The notes: generated from the sequence alone by a model not told the origin. A DNA stretch of 64,000 bases from Devosia aurantiaca (GCF_011058215.1 NZ_JAALFG010000002.1:434001-498000); one strand, 5' to 3'; numbered from the stretch's first letter, positions 9,442 through 21,011 are shown. Made by a program: numbers and translations.

Positions 9442-9837
9442 CTAGCGCTCGAGGATAGCCTTGAGCGTATCGAGATCCTTCTGGACCATCCCCGCATCGC
9501 GCTCGAACTCGGCGTCGGTCATGCTACGCTCCTGCAGCAGCAGGAACGTTACCTCCGCGCCATCCCCATTGGGCATGACGCGGCTCGCCACATGCACCAC
9601 TGCGTCGCCCACATGAACGTCGTGGTCGATCACGCCAAACGGATTGATCGGGCAAAAATGGATGCGAATGGCATTGCCTTCCTGCCGGGCCACCCAATAG
9701 TCGCCCTCTGGCGCAAAGTCATTGCCGAGCCCGGCCGCCCATTGCGTCATGTTGGCGGGATCGCACGCAAAAGCATAAACCTCCTGCCAGTCGCGATTGA
9801 TGGTGACACTGATCGTCCGGCTCTTGAAACTCGGCAT
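9442..9837 (-). CDS. SRPBCC-fold protein
   Basis: This 131-residue cytoplasmic protein has the START-like SRPBCC pattern: [18 protein letters not shown] near the N terminus, TQWAAG, a beta-rich core and a long C-terminal helix ending [12 protein letters not shown]. Such proteins bind small hydrophobic ligands, and no specific function can be given. The ATG at 9837 has AGGAGA upstream. It stands alone between ccdA and rpe. Confidence 0.8.
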   Translation of the reverse strand: MPSFKSRTISVTINRDWQEVYAFACDPANMTQWAAGLGNDFAPEGDYWVARQEGNAIRIHFCPINPFGVIDHDVHVGDAVVHVASRVMPNGDGAEVTFLLLQERSMTDAEFERDAGMVQKDLDTLKAILER

Positions 9838-9947
9838 CGATTTCTCCTGCAGCTCGCACCATAGGGCCGGTGCCGACACGCGCCAAGCCTTGCCCCCTGC
9901 TCTGTCGCGCGCTAGAGCACCCCTATCCCCTCCGGCCGAGGTGCCCC

Positions 9948-10628
9948 ATGTCCAGCCGCCCCTTCCGCATCGCGCCCTCGATCCTCTCCGCCGACTTCGC
10001 GCGGTTGGGTGACGAAGTGCGGGCCATTGCCGAGGCGGGCGCTGACTATATCCACATCGACGTCATGGACGGCCACTTCGTCCCCAACATCAGCTTCGGC
10101 GCCCCGATCATGAAGGCGGTGCGCGGCGTGACCGACAAGGTCTTCGACTGCCACCTGATGATCGCGCCCACCGACGCCTATCTCGCCGATTTCGCCAAGG
10201 GCGGCGCCGACATCATCACTGTGCATGCCGAAGCCGGTCCCCATCTTCATCGCTCGCTCCAAGCCATTCGTGGCCTCGGCAAGAAAGCCGGCGTCGCCAT
10301 CAATCCCGCGACCCCCGTCTCCGCCATCCAACACATCATCGACGATGTCGATCTCGTCCTGATCATGAGCGTCAACCCTGGTTTTGGCGGCCAGAGCTTC
10401 ATTCCCGCGAGCCTTGATAAAGTGCGTCAGGCAAATGCACTGATCGGCGGAAGAAGTGTTGATCTCGAGGTCGACGGCGGGGTGAGTGCTAGCAATGCGC
10501 TAGCACTTAGGGAGGCTGGCGCGAATGTTTTGGTCGCCGGCTCCGCCATTTTCGCCGGCAACGATCCCGCCACCTATGCCGCCCGCATCGCTGCCATCCG
10601 CGATGCCGCAACCTCTCGAACTGTTTAG
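9948..10628 (+). CDS. rpe: Ribulose-phosphate 3-epimerase
   Basis: It interconverts ribulose 5-phosphate and xylulose 5-phosphate in the pentose phosphate pathway. The 226-residue TIM-barrel protein has the signatures [22 protein letters not shown] and [10 protein letters not shown], plus the C-terminal phosphate loop VAGSAIF. The start is the ATG at 9948 just before [16 protein letters not shown]. It is nine bases upstream of purB and probably cotranscribed with it. Confidence 0.97.
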   Translation: MSSRPFRIAPSILSADFARLGDEVRAIAEAGADYIHIDVMDGHFVPNISFGAPIMKAVRGVTDKVFDCHLMIAPTDAYLADFAKGGADIITVHAEAGPHLHRSLQAIRGLGKKAGVAINPATPVSAIQHIIDDVDLVLIMSVNPGFGGQSFIPASLDKVRQANALIGGRSVDLEVDGGVSASNALALREAGANVLVAGSAIFAGNDPATYAARIAAIRDAATSRTV

Positions 10629-10637
10629 GCTAAACCC

Positions 10638-11965
<1,328 letters not shown>

Positions 11966-11969
<4 letters not shown>

Positions 11970-12502
11970 GGATTTCGGAAGCCGACATTCTGATCCTGCC
12001 GGGTCTCGGCGGTATCAAGCCGGGACATTGGCAGACGCGCTGGGCCAAAAAAATGGCTACCGCCGCCATCGTTGAACAGGCCGAGTGGTGGGAGCCTGAA
12101 GCCGACGACTGGATCGAGACCATCATCGCGGCATGCCGTCTCACGACGCGGCCCATCGTGCTGGTCGCGCATTCGACCTCGGTGTCTGCCGCCGTCCACG
12201 CTGCCCCGCGCCTGCCCGACAACGTCCGCGGCGCCTTCCTTGTCGCTCCCACCGATGTCGAGCTCAGCCCCGCAGCGCCCGAAGCCACTTACGTCTTCCG
12301 CCCCATCCCGCGCGACCCGCTGCCCTTCCCCTCCATGGTTGTCGCCTCCAGCAACGACCCCTACGTTACGCTCGAGCGCGCCGTGGAATTTGCCAATTGC
12401 TGGGGCTCTGACTTCCACCAAGCCGGCGAAGCAGGCCACATCAACGTCGAATCCGGCCACGGCCCCTGGCCCGAAGGCCTCCTGATGTTCACCCGCGCCT
12501 GA
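11966..12502 (+). CDS. RBBP9/YdeN-type serine hydrolase
   Basis: The 178-residue protein has the compact alpha/beta-hydrolase pattern of this family: ILPGLGG near the start, a nucleophile elbow at VAHSTS, PSMVVASSNDPYV with the acid residue, and a C-terminal GEAGHINVESGHGPWPEG with the histidine. The elbow reads H-S-T-S in place of the more usual H-S-L-G, but the serine is kept. The substrate is unknown. It overlaps purB by four bases and is probably coupled to it. Confidence 0.85.
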
Positions 12503-12718
12503 TGCAGCGGATTTGACGGTTTCGCTGCTCCGGAAAATGGCAAAATTCTGCGGTGGCGGAATTAAATCTTCTTAACTTGAGAAGGCATTTCGGCAGGCTC
12601 ATACCGAGATGGCTGATCAGGAGCCGCCGGCGGATCGAACGAGCCGCGACGCGACGACCCTTGAAGATCAGCGGATAGGGCCGCGCATCGGCCCGGCATG
12701 TCTCATGGAGACGTCATC

Positions 12719-13006
12719 ATGCGCAAATTCATCGTTCCCCTTGCTATCGCCCTGCTTGCCGCCGCACCGGCCGCGTCTTTTGCCGCTACCGCAGCTCCCG
12801 CTGCTACCGCACAGGGCGAGCAGACAACGTCCGGAGTGATCAAGTTCTTCAACACCACGGCCCGCTCGATCGAGCTTGCTGACGGCAGCTGGTATTACAT
12901 GCCCCTCGACTTCAAGGCGCCAGACCTGAAAGCGGGTGATAAGGTCACCGTGCACTGGCGCAGCAATGGCTCTGCTCATGACGTAACGAGCGTCGACCTC
13001 GGATAA
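12719..13006 (+). CDS. DUF1344 periplasmic protein
   Basis: This 95-residue protein begins with a signal peptide (MRKFIVPLAIALLAAAPAAS), followed by an Ala/Thr-rich linker and a small beta domain (GVIKFFNTTARSIELADGSWYYMP) typical of DUF1344. The function is unknown. The ATG at 12719 is preceded by GGAG. The 216 bases upstream hold no gene; they contain TTAA-N6-TTAA at about 12565-12578, one base short of a CtrA box. Confidence 0.8.
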   Translation: MRKFIVPLAIALLAAAPAASFAATAAPAATAQGEQTTSGVIKFFNTTARSIELADGSWYYMPLDFKAPDLKAGDKVTVHWRSNGSAHDVTSVDLG

Positions 13007-13012
13007 AACAAA

Positions 13013-13040
13013 GGGGAGCCTCGCGGCTCCCCAAATTCTT
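13013..13040. terminator. Hairpin terminator between convergent genes
   Basis: A perfect 8-bp stem, GGGGAGCC/GGCTCCCC, encloses the loop TCGC at 13013-13032, followed by a short T-containing stretch. It lies between the 3' ends of the DUF1344 gene and the zeta-subunit gene and probably serves both. Confidence 0.75.
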
Positions 13041-13057
13041 TAGGCTAGCGAAGCAGC

Positions 13058-13381
13058 TCAGCCTTCGTTGGCGATCTGCTCGTTGGCAATATGCACCAGG
13101 CTCGCCATCTTCTGGCGAATCATGTCGTCGCCGACATTGACGCCCTTGGCCTTGAGGTCACCCGAGACCTTACGGAACACGTCTTCATCGCCAGCCTCTT
13201 CGAAGTCCGAGGCGATCACCTGTGCGGCATAGCCCTTGGCTTCTTCGGGCGAGAGGTCCATCAGCTCGGCGGCCCAGATGCCCAGAAGCTTGTTGCGGCG
13301 CGCTTCCGCCTTGAACTTCTTTTCCGCGTCGAAGGCGAACTTGGCTTCCTGGCCCTTCTTGCGATCGTCGAACCCGCTCAT
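13058..13381 (-). CDS. F1Fo-ATPase zeta subunit (DUF1476), ATPase inhibitor
   Basis: The 107-residue all-helical protein belongs to DUF1476, shown in Paracoccus denitrificans to be the zeta subunit that blocks ATP hydrolysis by the F1 motor. FDDRKKGQEAKFAFDAEKKF at the N terminus is the inhibitory segment, and WAAELMDLSPEEAKGYA follows. The ATG at 13381 has GGGAGA upstream. It is restricted to alphaproteobacteria, so it supports the taxonomic call. It is divergent from purC. Confidence 0.9.
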   Translation of the reverse strand: MSGFDDRKKGQEAKFAFDAEKKFKAEARRNKLLGIWAAELMDLSPEEAKGYAAQVIASDFEEAGDEDVFRKVSGDLKAKGVNVGDDMIRQKMASLVHIANEQIANEG

Positions 13382-13582
13382 GGTCTCTCCCATATGGTTA
13401 GCGTGCCGGTTCCGGCAGTCGCTTTGGACATAGGGTGTTCGGTGGGCCAAATCAACGGCTCCACAGCTGGTGCGACCTCGTAGCTATGGCGCGAGTGTGG
13501 CCGAAATGCCCTTGCTTTTGCCGCCCATTCTGGCGCATGAAGCGGCCAATTCACCCCTCCTTCCCCTGGCAGCGGATTCCCC

Positions 13583-14347
13583 ATGAACCGTCGACGCAAA
13601 ATCTACGAGGGCAAGGCCAAGATCCTGTTCGAGGGTCCTGAGCCGGGCACGCTGGTCCAGTACTTCAAGGACGATGCCACCGCCGGCAACGGCGCCAAGC
13701 ATGAAGTGATCGACGGCAAGGGTGTGCTGAACAACCGGATTTCCGAGTTCATCTTCTCCAAGCTCAACGATCTGGGCATTCCCACCCACTTCATCCGCCG
13801 CGTCAACATGCGCGAGCAGCTGATCAAGGAAGTCGAGATCATCCCGCTCGAGATCATCGTGCGCAATGTCGCCGCCGGCTCGCTGGTCAAGCGCCTCGGT
13901 CTTGAGCCAGGCACCCGTTTGCCTCGCTCGATCATCGAGTTCTCCTACAAGGACGATGCACTCGGCGACCCGATGGTCTCCGAGGAGCACATCACCGCCT
14001 TCGGCTGGGCCACTCCGGCCGAGCTCGATGACATCATGAGCCTCGCCGTCCGGATCAACGATTTCCTCACCGGCCTTTTCATGGGCGTCGGCATCCAGCT
14101 CGTCGACTTCAAAATCGAAGTCGGCCGCCTCTACGAAGGCGACCTGATGCGCATCGTTCTGGCCGACGAAATCAGCCCCGACAATTGCCGCCTGTGGGAT
14201 ATCAAGACCCGCAACAAGCTCGACAAGGATCGCTTCCGCGAAGGTCTGGGCGGGCTGGTCGAAAGCTATCGCGAAGTAGCCCAACGCCTCGGCATCCTGG
14301 TCGAAAACGACAACGCGCTGACCACCGGTCCGCGTCTCGTTCAGTAG
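13583..14347 (+). CDS. purC: Phosphoribosylaminoimidazole-succinocarboxamide synthase
   Basis: It joins aspartate to CAIR to make SAICAR, using ATP. The 254-residue length is standard. [14 protein letters not shown] at the N terminus, [14 protein letters not shown] in the middle, and [10 protein letters not shown] with [14 protein letters not shown] are the family signatures. The first gene of the purC-purS unit, it is followed 19 bases later by purS. Confidence 0.98.
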   Translation: MNRRRKIYEGKAKILFEGPEPGTLVQYFKDDATAGNGAKHEVIDGKGVLNNRISEFIFSKLNDLGIPTHFIRRVNMREQLIKEVEIIPLEIIVRNVAAGSLVKRLGLEPGTRLPRSIIEFSYKDDALGDPMVSEEHITAFGWATPAELDDIMSLAVRINDFLTGLFMGVGIQLVDFKIEVGRLYEGDLMRIVLADEISPDNCRLWDIKTRNKLDKDRFREGLGGLVESYREVAQRLGILVENDNALTTGPRLVQ

Positions 14348-14366
14348 CTTGCGGGGACTTTTTTTC

Positions 14367-14609
14367 ATGAAAGCGCGCGTCGTCGTCACACTCAAGAATG
14401 GTGTGCTTGACCCTCAGGGCCAGGCTATCGAAGGCTCGCTCTCCAGCCTCGGCTTTTCAGGTGTTGCAGAAGTGCGACAGGGGAAGGTCTTCGACCTGGA
14501 GCTAGACGGAACCGACGTGGAGTCCGCGCGTTCCCAGATCACAGCGATGTGCGATAAGCTCCTCGCCAACACCGTGATCGAAAACTACGCGATCGAAATC
14601 TCTAATTAA
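14367..14609 (+). CDS. purS: Phosphoribosylformylglycinamidine synthase subunit PurS
   Basis: This 80-residue protein is the small structural subunit that bridges PurQ and PurL in the three-part FGAM synthase. MKARVVVTLKNGVLDPQGQAI and VRQGKVFDLEL are typical. The ATG at 14367 follows GCGGGGAC. purQ and purL follow further downstream, separated by two membrane-protein genes. Confidence 0.96.
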   Translation: MKARVVVTLKNGVLDPQGQAIEGSLSSLGFSGVAEVRQGKVFDLELDGTDVESARSQITAMCDKLLANTVIENYAIEISN

Positions 14610-14633
14610 CGCCTCCGGGCTATATAAAATATC

Positions 14634-14650
14634 GCGCTCAGAAAGAGCGC
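14634..14650. promoter_or_regulatory. Small hairpin and AT-rich stretch in front of a 27-residue reading frame
   Basis: The stem GCGCTC/GAGCGC with the loop AGAAA directly precedes a ribosome site (AGGACGG). The AT-rich stretch TATATAAAATAT just upstream (about 14621-14632) could be a -10 element. The hairpin has no T run, so it is more likely a leader structure than a terminator. Confidence 0.3.
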
Positions 14651-14664
14651 AGGACGGTATTTCT

Positions 14665-14748
14665 ATGCGCAAAACTCTTGCTCTCTCGGTCATGTTCGTC
14701 GCCTCCCTCGGCCTGCTTTTCGCAGCCTACGCATCCGTTCCCGTCTGA
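14665..14748 (+). CDS. Possible 27-residue hydrophobic peptide
   Basis: A short frame between purS and the acyltransferase gene reads as a basic N terminus (MRKTL) followed by a single hydrophobic segment (about residues 5-22). AGGACGG lies upstream at a workable distance. It resembles a small membrane peptide or a signal-peptide-only product. No homologue is recognised and chance cannot be excluded. Confidence 0.35.
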   Translation: MRKTLALSVMFVASLGLLFAAYASVPV

Positions 14749-15002
14749 TTGACGCTTCGGCGCCTTCATCACAGGAAGCGCCACACGCATCGGCTTGCGC
14801 CCGGCATCTTGGCTAATTTCCGACTCGCACCCTGGGATGCGCGCGAAAACGGCTGATGGGTTGCCAGACTATCGGCTTAACATAATTTACCTTGTAGCTT
14901 AGCAACGCGCTTACCAGCCGGCGAATTAGTCGCCGCACACCAGCGGCCGTTAGCATGGTCATGCACCCTTCCGCGCTAAGATGCGCCAACTGGGAGGCCA
15001 TC

Positions 15003-16073
15003 ATGCAAAACACTGGGCAGCGGCTGGATTGGGTGGACATGGCCAAGGGCCTGTCGATCTTTCTTGTGGTCATCATGTATTGCGCCGCGAGCGTGGGCGA
15101 GGACACCGGGCAGATCGGCTTCCTCCATTGGACCATTGCCTTCGCCATGCCCTTCCGCATGCCCGAATTCTTCCTGCTGTCCGGGCTTTTCCTTGGCGCA
15201 GTGATCTCCCGGCCTTGGGCCGCCTATGCCGACCGCCGCGTCGTGCACTACCTTTATTTCTACGTGCTCTGGGCCGTGATCCACATCGTCTTCAAGGAAG
15301 CGCTGCTGGCCCGCGACCCGGCCGGCGCCGGCGCATCGCTCCTATCGGCGATCGTTGAACCCTATGGCGTCCTCTGGTTCATCTATATGCTCGCCGTCTT
15401 CGGACTGGTCGGCAAGCTGCTGCACGATCTGCGCGCCTCCCACTGGACCGTTCTTGCCATCGCCGCCCTGCTGCAGATGGCCGATATTCACACCGGCAGC
15501 TACCTCGTCGACCAGTTCGCCGAGTACTTCGTTTATTTCTATGCCGGCCTCGTCTTCGCGCCACAGCTCTTCCGCCTGGCCGACTGGTCTTCAAACCACG
15601 TCAAAGCAGCGCTTGCGCTCCTCGCCACCTGGGCAGTTGTCAACGCCACAATGGTCTTCTCGCCCGGCTTCCGCATGGATCCGGTCCACATCCAGATGGG
15701 CTGGGGCGCCCTGCCCGGCCTGCATCTGGCCCTGGGCCTCGCCGGCGCCGCGGCGATCTGCGTTGCCGCAGCCCTTTTGAGCAAGCTGCCCTCCATGGCC
15801 TGGCTGCGTTGGCTCGGCTCCAAATCGCTGGTCATCTATGTCGCCTTCGTGCTGCCCATGGGCGTCGCGCGCACGATCCTACTGCGGGTCGGCATCGATG
15901 AGCCGAACCTTCTCAGCCTCCTCACCATGATCGTCGCGGTCGGCACGCCGCTGATCCTGTGGTGGCTGGTGCAGCGCACCGGCATCGGACGCTTCCTCTT
16001 CGAACGCCCCGCCTGGGCGCACCTGCCAGGGACCCAACGCGCCGCACCGGGCGTGGCCGTGCCCGCCGAATAA
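15003..16073 (+). CDS. Acyltransferase family 3 membrane protein
   Basis: The 356-residue protein has about ten hydrophobic segments and the start typical of this family (RLDWVDMAKGLSIFLVV). FRMPEFFLLSGLFLG and YLYFYVLWAVIH follow. The family transfers acyl or succinyl groups to sugars and glycans at the inner membrane; the target here is unknown. The ATG at 15003 has GGGAGG upstream. It sits between purS and purQ but has no known link to purine synthesis. Confidence 0.85.
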   Translation: MQNTGQRLDWVDMAKGLSIFLVVIMYCAASVGEDTGQIGFLHWTIAFAMPFRMPEFFLLSGLFLGAVISRPWAAYADRRVVHYLYFYVLWAVIHIVFKEALLARDPAGAGASLLSAIVEPYGVLWFIYMLAVFGLVGKLLHDLRASHWTVLAIAALLQMADIHTGSYLVDQFAEYFVYFYAGLVFAPQLFRLADWSSNHVKAALALLATWAVVNATMVFSPGFRMDPVHIQMGWGALPGLHLALGLAGAAAICVAAALLSKLPSMAWLRWLGSKSLVIYVAFVLPMGVARTILLRVGIDEPNLLSLLTMIVAVGTPLILWWLVQRTGIGRFLFERPAWAHLPGTQRAAPGVAVPAE

Positions 16074-16166
16074 ACAAAGCCAGGGCCGGTCGCATCCGAG
16101 ACTTGCCTTTTGCCGAAGACTCACCACAAGGACGCCAAGCACCCAGACAGATATGAGGATTGACCG

Positions 16167-16834
16167 ATGAAGGCCGCCGTCATCGTATTTCCGGGCCTTA
16201 ATCGCGACCGGGACATGATCGCCGCGCTGACCAAGATCAGCGGCGAAAAGCCCAGCGTCGTCTGGCATCAGGATGCCGACATCCCCGATGCGGACCTCAT
16301 CGTCATCCCGGGCGGCTTTTCCTATGGCGATTATCTGCGCTGCGGCGCCATCGCCGCACGCTCCCCATCATGGACAAGGTGCGCGAACGGGCTGCGCGTG
16401 GCGTCAATGTCCTTGGCGTGTGCAACGGCTTCCAGATCCTGATCGAAGCTGGCCTACTGCCCGGCGCCCTGATGCGCAACACGTCGCTCAAATTCGTCTG
16501 CCGCGAAGTCAAACTCGAAGTCGCCAATGCGGAAACCGCCTTCACCAGCGGCTACACCAACGGCCAGATCATCCGCTGCCCCGTCGCCCACCATGATGGC
16601 AACTATTTCGCCGATCCGGAAACGCTGGCCCGCATCGAAGGCGAAGGCCGTGTCGCCTTCCGATATGCCGAAGGCACCAACCCGAACGGCTCGATGAACG
16701 ACATCGCCGGTGTCTTCAACGAAGCCAAGAACGTGCTCGGCCTCATGCCGCATCCCGAAAACCTGATCGAGGCTGCCCATGGCGGCAGCGATGGCAGGGC
16801 GCTCTTCGTCTCGGCCCTCAAGCAGGTAGCATGA
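16167..16834 (+). CDS. purQ: Phosphoribosylformylglycinamidine synthase subunit PurQ, one-base break
   Basis: PurQ is the glutaminase that supplies ammonia to PurL. The N-terminal part ([36 protein letters not shown]) is in one frame. The rest is in another frame: [11 protein letters not shown] with the catalytic Cys, and MPHPENLIE near the end with the catalytic His-Glu. Adding one C to the C4 run at 16363-16366 joins them as [13 protein letters not shown] and gives about 222 residues, the normal size. I read this as a sequencing error. Confidence 0.93.
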
Positions 16835-16841
16835 GGGCTTG

Positions 16842-17480
16842 ATGCTCGAACCGGCGCTGACATGGGCGGGATTGCTGCTCGGCCTCGCCGGTCTGGCCCT
16901 CCAGTTCACGCTCTCGGTCAGCGACATGCTGGCCAATGGCCGCGACCTGCCCGGCGCCCTGGGCGTCCTCTTCGCCTACTATACCATTCTGACCAATATC
17001 GTTCTGGTCCTGATCTACCTCTCCGAGGTGACTTCTGCCCGCTGGCTCGACCTCTTCCGCGCGCCCTTGGTGCGCGGCGCGATGGCGGCCAATATCGCGC
17101 TTGTCGGGCTCTACGTCTATTTTGTCCTGCGCTATCTTAGCGACCTCCATGGCTTCTGGTTCATGGCCGATGCCATACTCCACTATGCCGCGCCGCTGCT
17201 TTATCTCGTCTGGTGGGTCGCAACGCAGAGGCACGGTGTTCTTCGCTGGGCCAACCTGCCCCTCATGCTGCTGCCGACCCTGATCTACTTCTTCTACGCC
17301 ATGGCGCGCGGCGCATGGCTGCAAGAGTACCCCTATCCCATTCTCAACGCTGTTGAACTCGGCTACGGCCCGGTCGCCGTCAACGCCCTCTACATGACGG
17401 TCTTCCTCGCCGCGCTCAGCCTTGCCGTCATCGCCGCCGACAAATTCCTTGCCCGCTATTCCCGGACAATCGCTCAATGA
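16842..17480 (+). CDS. Pr6Pr-like six-helix membrane protein
   Basis: The 212-residue protein has six predicted membrane helices and the pattern of the Pr6Pr family ([17 protein letters not shown], an [12 protein letters not shown] segment, YPYPILN). The function is unknown. It lies between purQ and purL and its stop overlaps the purL start by four bases (ATGA), so it is probably cotranscribed with them without an evident metabolic link. Confidence 0.7.
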   Translation: MLEPALTWAGLLLGLAGLALQFTLSVSDMLANGRDLPGALGVLFAYYTILTNIVLVLIYLSEVTSARWLDLFRAPLVRGAMAANIALVGLYVYFVLRYLSDLHGFWFMADAILHYAAPLLYLVWWVATQRHGVLRWANLPLMLLPTLIYFFYAMARGAWLQEYPYPILNAVELGYGPVAVNALYMTVFLAALSLAVIAADKFLARYSRTIAQ

Positions 17481-19699
17481 CCCTTCGCTCCGATCCTGCC
17501 ATCACGCCTGACCTCGTCGCCAGCCACGGCCTCAAGCCGGACGAGTATCAGAAAATCCTCGACCTCATCGGACGCGAGCCGACCTATACCGAGCTCGGCA
17601 TCTTCTCAGCCATGTGGAACGAGCACTGCTCCTATAAGAGCTCCAAGAAATGGCTGCGCACACTGCCCACCAGCGGTCCGCGCGTCATTCAGGGCCGGGC
17701 GAAAATGCCGGCGTCGTCGATATCGGCGACGGCCAGGCCATTGTCTTCAAGATGGAGTCCCACAACCACCCGAGTTTCATCGAGCCTTACCAGGGCGCGG
17801 CAACCGGCGTCGGCGGGATTTTGCGCGACGTCTTCACCATGGGCGCCCGCCCCGTCGCCGCGATGAACGCCCTTCGCTTCGGCGATCCGAGCCACGAAAA
17901 AACCCGCCACCTCGTCAATGGCGTCGTCGCCGGCGTCGGCGGCTACGGCAATGCCTTCGGCGTGCCCACAGTGGGCGGCGAGGTCGAATTCGACGCCCGC
18001 TACAACGGCAACAACCTCGTCAACGCCTTCGCTGCCGGCCTCGCTGACACGGACAAGATCTTCTATTCCAAGGCCGAAGGCGTCGGCCTGCCCGTCGTTT
18101 ATCTCGGCGCCAAGACTGGCCGCGACGGCGTTGGCGGTGCCACCATGGCATCCGCCGAATTCGGCGACGACATCGAGGAAAAGCGCCCCACTGTTCAGGT
18201 CGGCGACCCCTTTACCGAGAAGCGCCTGCTCGAAGCCTGCCTTGAGCTCATGGCCACCGGTGCCGTTATCGCCATCCAGGACATGGGCGCCGCTGGTCTC
18301 ACCTGCTCGGCCGTGGAAATGGGCGCCAAGGGCGACCTCGGCATCGAACTCGATCTCGACAAGGTCCCGGTCCGCGAAACGCAGATGACCGCCTATGAGA
18401 TGATGCTCTCCGAGTCCCAGGAGCGCATGCTCATGGTCCTTCATCCGGAGAAGGAACCGCAGGCCCGCGCGGTGTTCGAAAAGTGGGAGCTCGATTTCGC
18501 CACCGTCGGCAAGACCACCGACGACCTGCGCTTCCGCGTCTTCTGGCAGGGCGAGGAAGTCGCCAATCTGCCGATCAAGGATCTTGGCGACGCAGCGCCC
18601 GAATACGATCGCCCTTGGACCGAGCCCAAGATCCCGGCCGGCCTGTCGGCTACGGACGTACCGCAGATGGACGTTGCCGAAGCTCTGCTCAAGCTCGTCG
18701 GCGGTCATCATTGCTCGTCCCGCCGCTGGGTCTACGAGCAGTATGACACCCTGATCCAGGGCAATTCGATGCAGCGTCCGGGCGGCGACGCCGGCGTCAT
18801 CCGCGTCGAAGGCCACGGACCAAGGGCCTCGCCTTCACCTCAGACGTCAACCCGCGCTACTGCGAAGCCAACCCCTTCGAAGGCGGCAAGCAGGCCGTGG
18901 CGGAAGCCTGGCGCAACCTCACCGCCACCGGTGCCGAACCGCTGGCGGCGACCGACAACCTCAACTTCGGCAATCCCGAACGCCCGGAAATCATGGGCCA
19001 GTTCGTCAAGGCTATCGAAGGCATCGGCGCGGCCTGCCGCGCCCTCGATTTCCCGATCGTTTCGGGCAATGTCTCGCTCTACAACGAAACCAATGGCCGC
19101 GGCATCCTGCCGACTCCCACCATCGGCGGCGTCGGCTTGCTGCCCGAATGGGAAAAAGCGTCGGCATCGGCTTTGTTGCCGAAAACCAGCCCATCCTTCT
19201 GATCGGCGGCCCGGCTGAACGCGGCACCCATCTTGGCCAGTCCATCTACCTGCGCGATCTCTTCGATCGCCGTGATGGCGACGCCCCGCATGTCGACCTC
19301 GCGGCCGAGCGCAAGACTGGCGACTTCGTCCGCAAGCTGATCCGCTCCGGCGTCGTCACCGCCTGCCATGATCTCTCCGACGGCGGCCTCGGCGTCGCTC
19401 TGGCGGAAATGGCGCTTGCCGGCGACATCGGCGCCGAAGTCACCGAAGTAACCGGCTTCGATCCGATCCGCACTTTCTTCGGTGAAGACCAGGGCCGCTA
19501 CCTTGTGACCCTCAACCTTGATCCGCAGGGCGACGAAATCATGGCCCTCTGGCGCGAGGCCGAAAGCCTCGGCATCCAGGCGCCATGGATCGGCAATACC
19601 GGCGGCACGACAGTCAAGCTTGGCGACGCTTCTGCCGTCGCCCTCTCCGACCTTCGCGCGGCCCACGAAGGCTGGTTCCCCAACTATATGAAGGGCTGA
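17477..19699 (+). CDS. purL: Phosphoribosylformylglycinamidine synthase subunit PurL, three one-base breaks
   Basis: PurL is the ATP-dependent amidotransferase subunit that makes FGAM. Four reading frames in series cover the whole protein: [15 protein letters not shown]; then [25 protein letters not shown] and [15 protein letters not shown]; then [15 protein letters not shown]; then [17 protein letters not shown]. Breaks lie at 17695-17696 (one C lost), at 18818 (one C lost) and in the A5 run 19153-19157 (one A lost). Corrected, the gene encodes 741 residues, normal for this small-type PurL. It starts inside the stop of the preceding gene (ATGA). Confidence 0.93.
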
Positions 19700-19778
19700 T
19701 CCGGCAGCGCCCAGCTTCGCCTTATGTTCGCCGCTCTTTGACGTGCTTTGCTCGTTTGCGGCGGACCTTTAGGAGAAA

Positions 19779-20378
19779 ATGATGAAGCACAATCGAGTTT
19801 TGGCCGGTCTGGCCGCCGGCGGCATGCTGCTCGCGCCTGTCCTTGCCCTTGCGCAGGAAGTCTCGATCACCCGCTCCGTGTTTCAGGACCTGCCCTATAC
19901 CCTGATCTACCCCGCAGCGCTGCAGGCCAACGGCGGCGGCGCTGATCCGGTGACGCTCAACCATCCCGATGCGCCGCTCCAATGCGACATGCGCGTGGTC
20001 CCCGTCGAGGATACGTCCTGGACCGTGGACGGCGCCCTCGCCGATCTCGACAACGCCGAAGTGGCCGCTGCCTGGGGCGATACCCTGCCCGGTTTCGCCG
20101 TCGCCAGCAAAGGCACCGTGCAATACCAGGACGCTGCAGCGCTGACCTATGAAGGTACCAGCACCGACTCGGCCATGGGCCTGCCGCTGACCCTCGTGCA
20201 CACCGAAACCGTCGCCTCCGGCCGCGGCTACGTGCTCGACTGCCTCTTTGCCGCCGACCAGGCCGAACAGGCCCGCCCCCTTGTCGATTTCATCGTCGCC
20301 AATTTCTCGACCCGCGCCGATGCCGAATGCTGCATTGGCGTGACGGTGGTGGAACCTGAGCAGCCGGCCGCGCAGTAG
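19779..20378 (+). CDS. Secreted protein of unknown function
   Basis: The 199-residue protein has a Sec signal peptide (MMKHNRVLAGLAAGGMLLAP...ALAQE) and a mature domain with several cysteines (QCDM, LDCLF, ECCIG) that could form disulfides in the periplasm. No family is recognised. AGGAG stands just upstream of the double ATG. It lies alone between purL and bolA. Confidence 0.7.
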   Translation: MMKHNRVLAGLAAGGMLLAPVLALAQEVSITRSVFQDLPYTLIYPAALQANGGGADPVTLNHPDAPLQCDMRVVPVEDTSWTVDGALADLDNAEVAAAWGDTLPGFAVASKGTVQYQDAAALTYEGTSTDSAMGLPLTLVHTETVASGRGYVLDCLFAADQAEQARPLVDFIVANFSTRADAECCIGVTVVEPEQPAAQ

Positions 20379-20458
20379 CGGCGTGGTTGAAGGCCGCCCC
20401 TCTGCGTGCCATATCAGAGGCATAGGCCGGCTCGCCGGCAGACCACCGGGAGTATGCT

Positions 20459-20692
20459 ATGGCAATGGACGCCACCGAAATCGAGCGCCGCATCAAGGCT
20501 GCGCTGCCCGATGCCGAGATCGAAATTCGCGACCTCGCCGGCGATGGCGATCATTGGGCGGCGACCGTAAAGTCCGAGCAGTTCCGCGGCAAAACCCGCG
20601 TCCAGCAGCACAAGCTTGTCTACGATAGCCTCCAGGGCGACATGGGTGGCGCGCTTCACGCCCTGGCTCTGCAAACGGCAGTCCCTGACTGA
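20459..20692 (+). CDS. BolA-family protein
   Basis: The 77-residue protein has the BolA fold: IERRIKAALPDAEIEIRDL, DHWAATV and the conserved RVQQHKLVYDSLQGDMGG segment. Proteins of this family bind 2Fe-2S clusters together with monothiol glutaredoxins, and a CGFS glutaredoxin gene lies two genes downstream. The stop overlaps the next start by one base (TGATG). Confidence 0.92.
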   Translation: MAMDATEIERRIKAALPDAEIEIRDLAGDGDHWAATVKSEQFRGKTRVQQHKLVYDSLQGDMGGALHALALQTAVPD

Positions 20693-21011
20693 TGGCCGGC
20701 TTGCGCGACTCGCTTGATCTCATCCGCATGGTGCGGCCCGAAGCCGGCACCAACGCGCTCGAACACGGATAATGGGCGAGCGCGCCAACTCTCTCGGCGC
20801 TGCCGAACAGCGCGTGATCAAAGCCATCGCCGGCCTCGACGCCGGCACCAATCGCGACCACTTTCTTGCCGAAGCCCGCGAAGCCGTCTGGGCCTATTTC
20901 GTCCAGCGCGAACTCATCGGCTTCCGCCGCCACACCGATGTCATTCGCGACCTCGGCATCCCGCCCGAAGTGCTGAATGGCTTGGGCGCCATGCCGCACA
21001 AGACCAAGTGA
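20692..21011 (+). CDS. DUF6665-family protein, one-base break
   Basis: The N-terminal part (MAGLRDSLDLIRMVRP) runs into a stop at EHG, and the C-terminal part starts at MGERANSLGAAEQRVIKAI in another frame. Adding one A between 20767 and 20768 gives ALEHEIMGERANSLG, which is the family's conserved core, and a protein of 106 residues. The remainder, AREAVWAYFVQRELIGF and LGIPPEVL, also fits. The function is unknown. Its place between bolA and grxD suggests a link with iron-sulfur metabolism, as an inference only. Confidence 0.75.

Noticed and set aside
12565..12578. TTAA-N6-TTAA before the DUF1344 gene as a CtrA box
   Set aside because: The spacer is one base short of the seven required. I note it only because one-base losses are common in this assembly.
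17689..18816. A 375-residue minus-strand frame in the purL region
   Set aside because: It is antisense to purL, whose frames carry all the conserved motifs.
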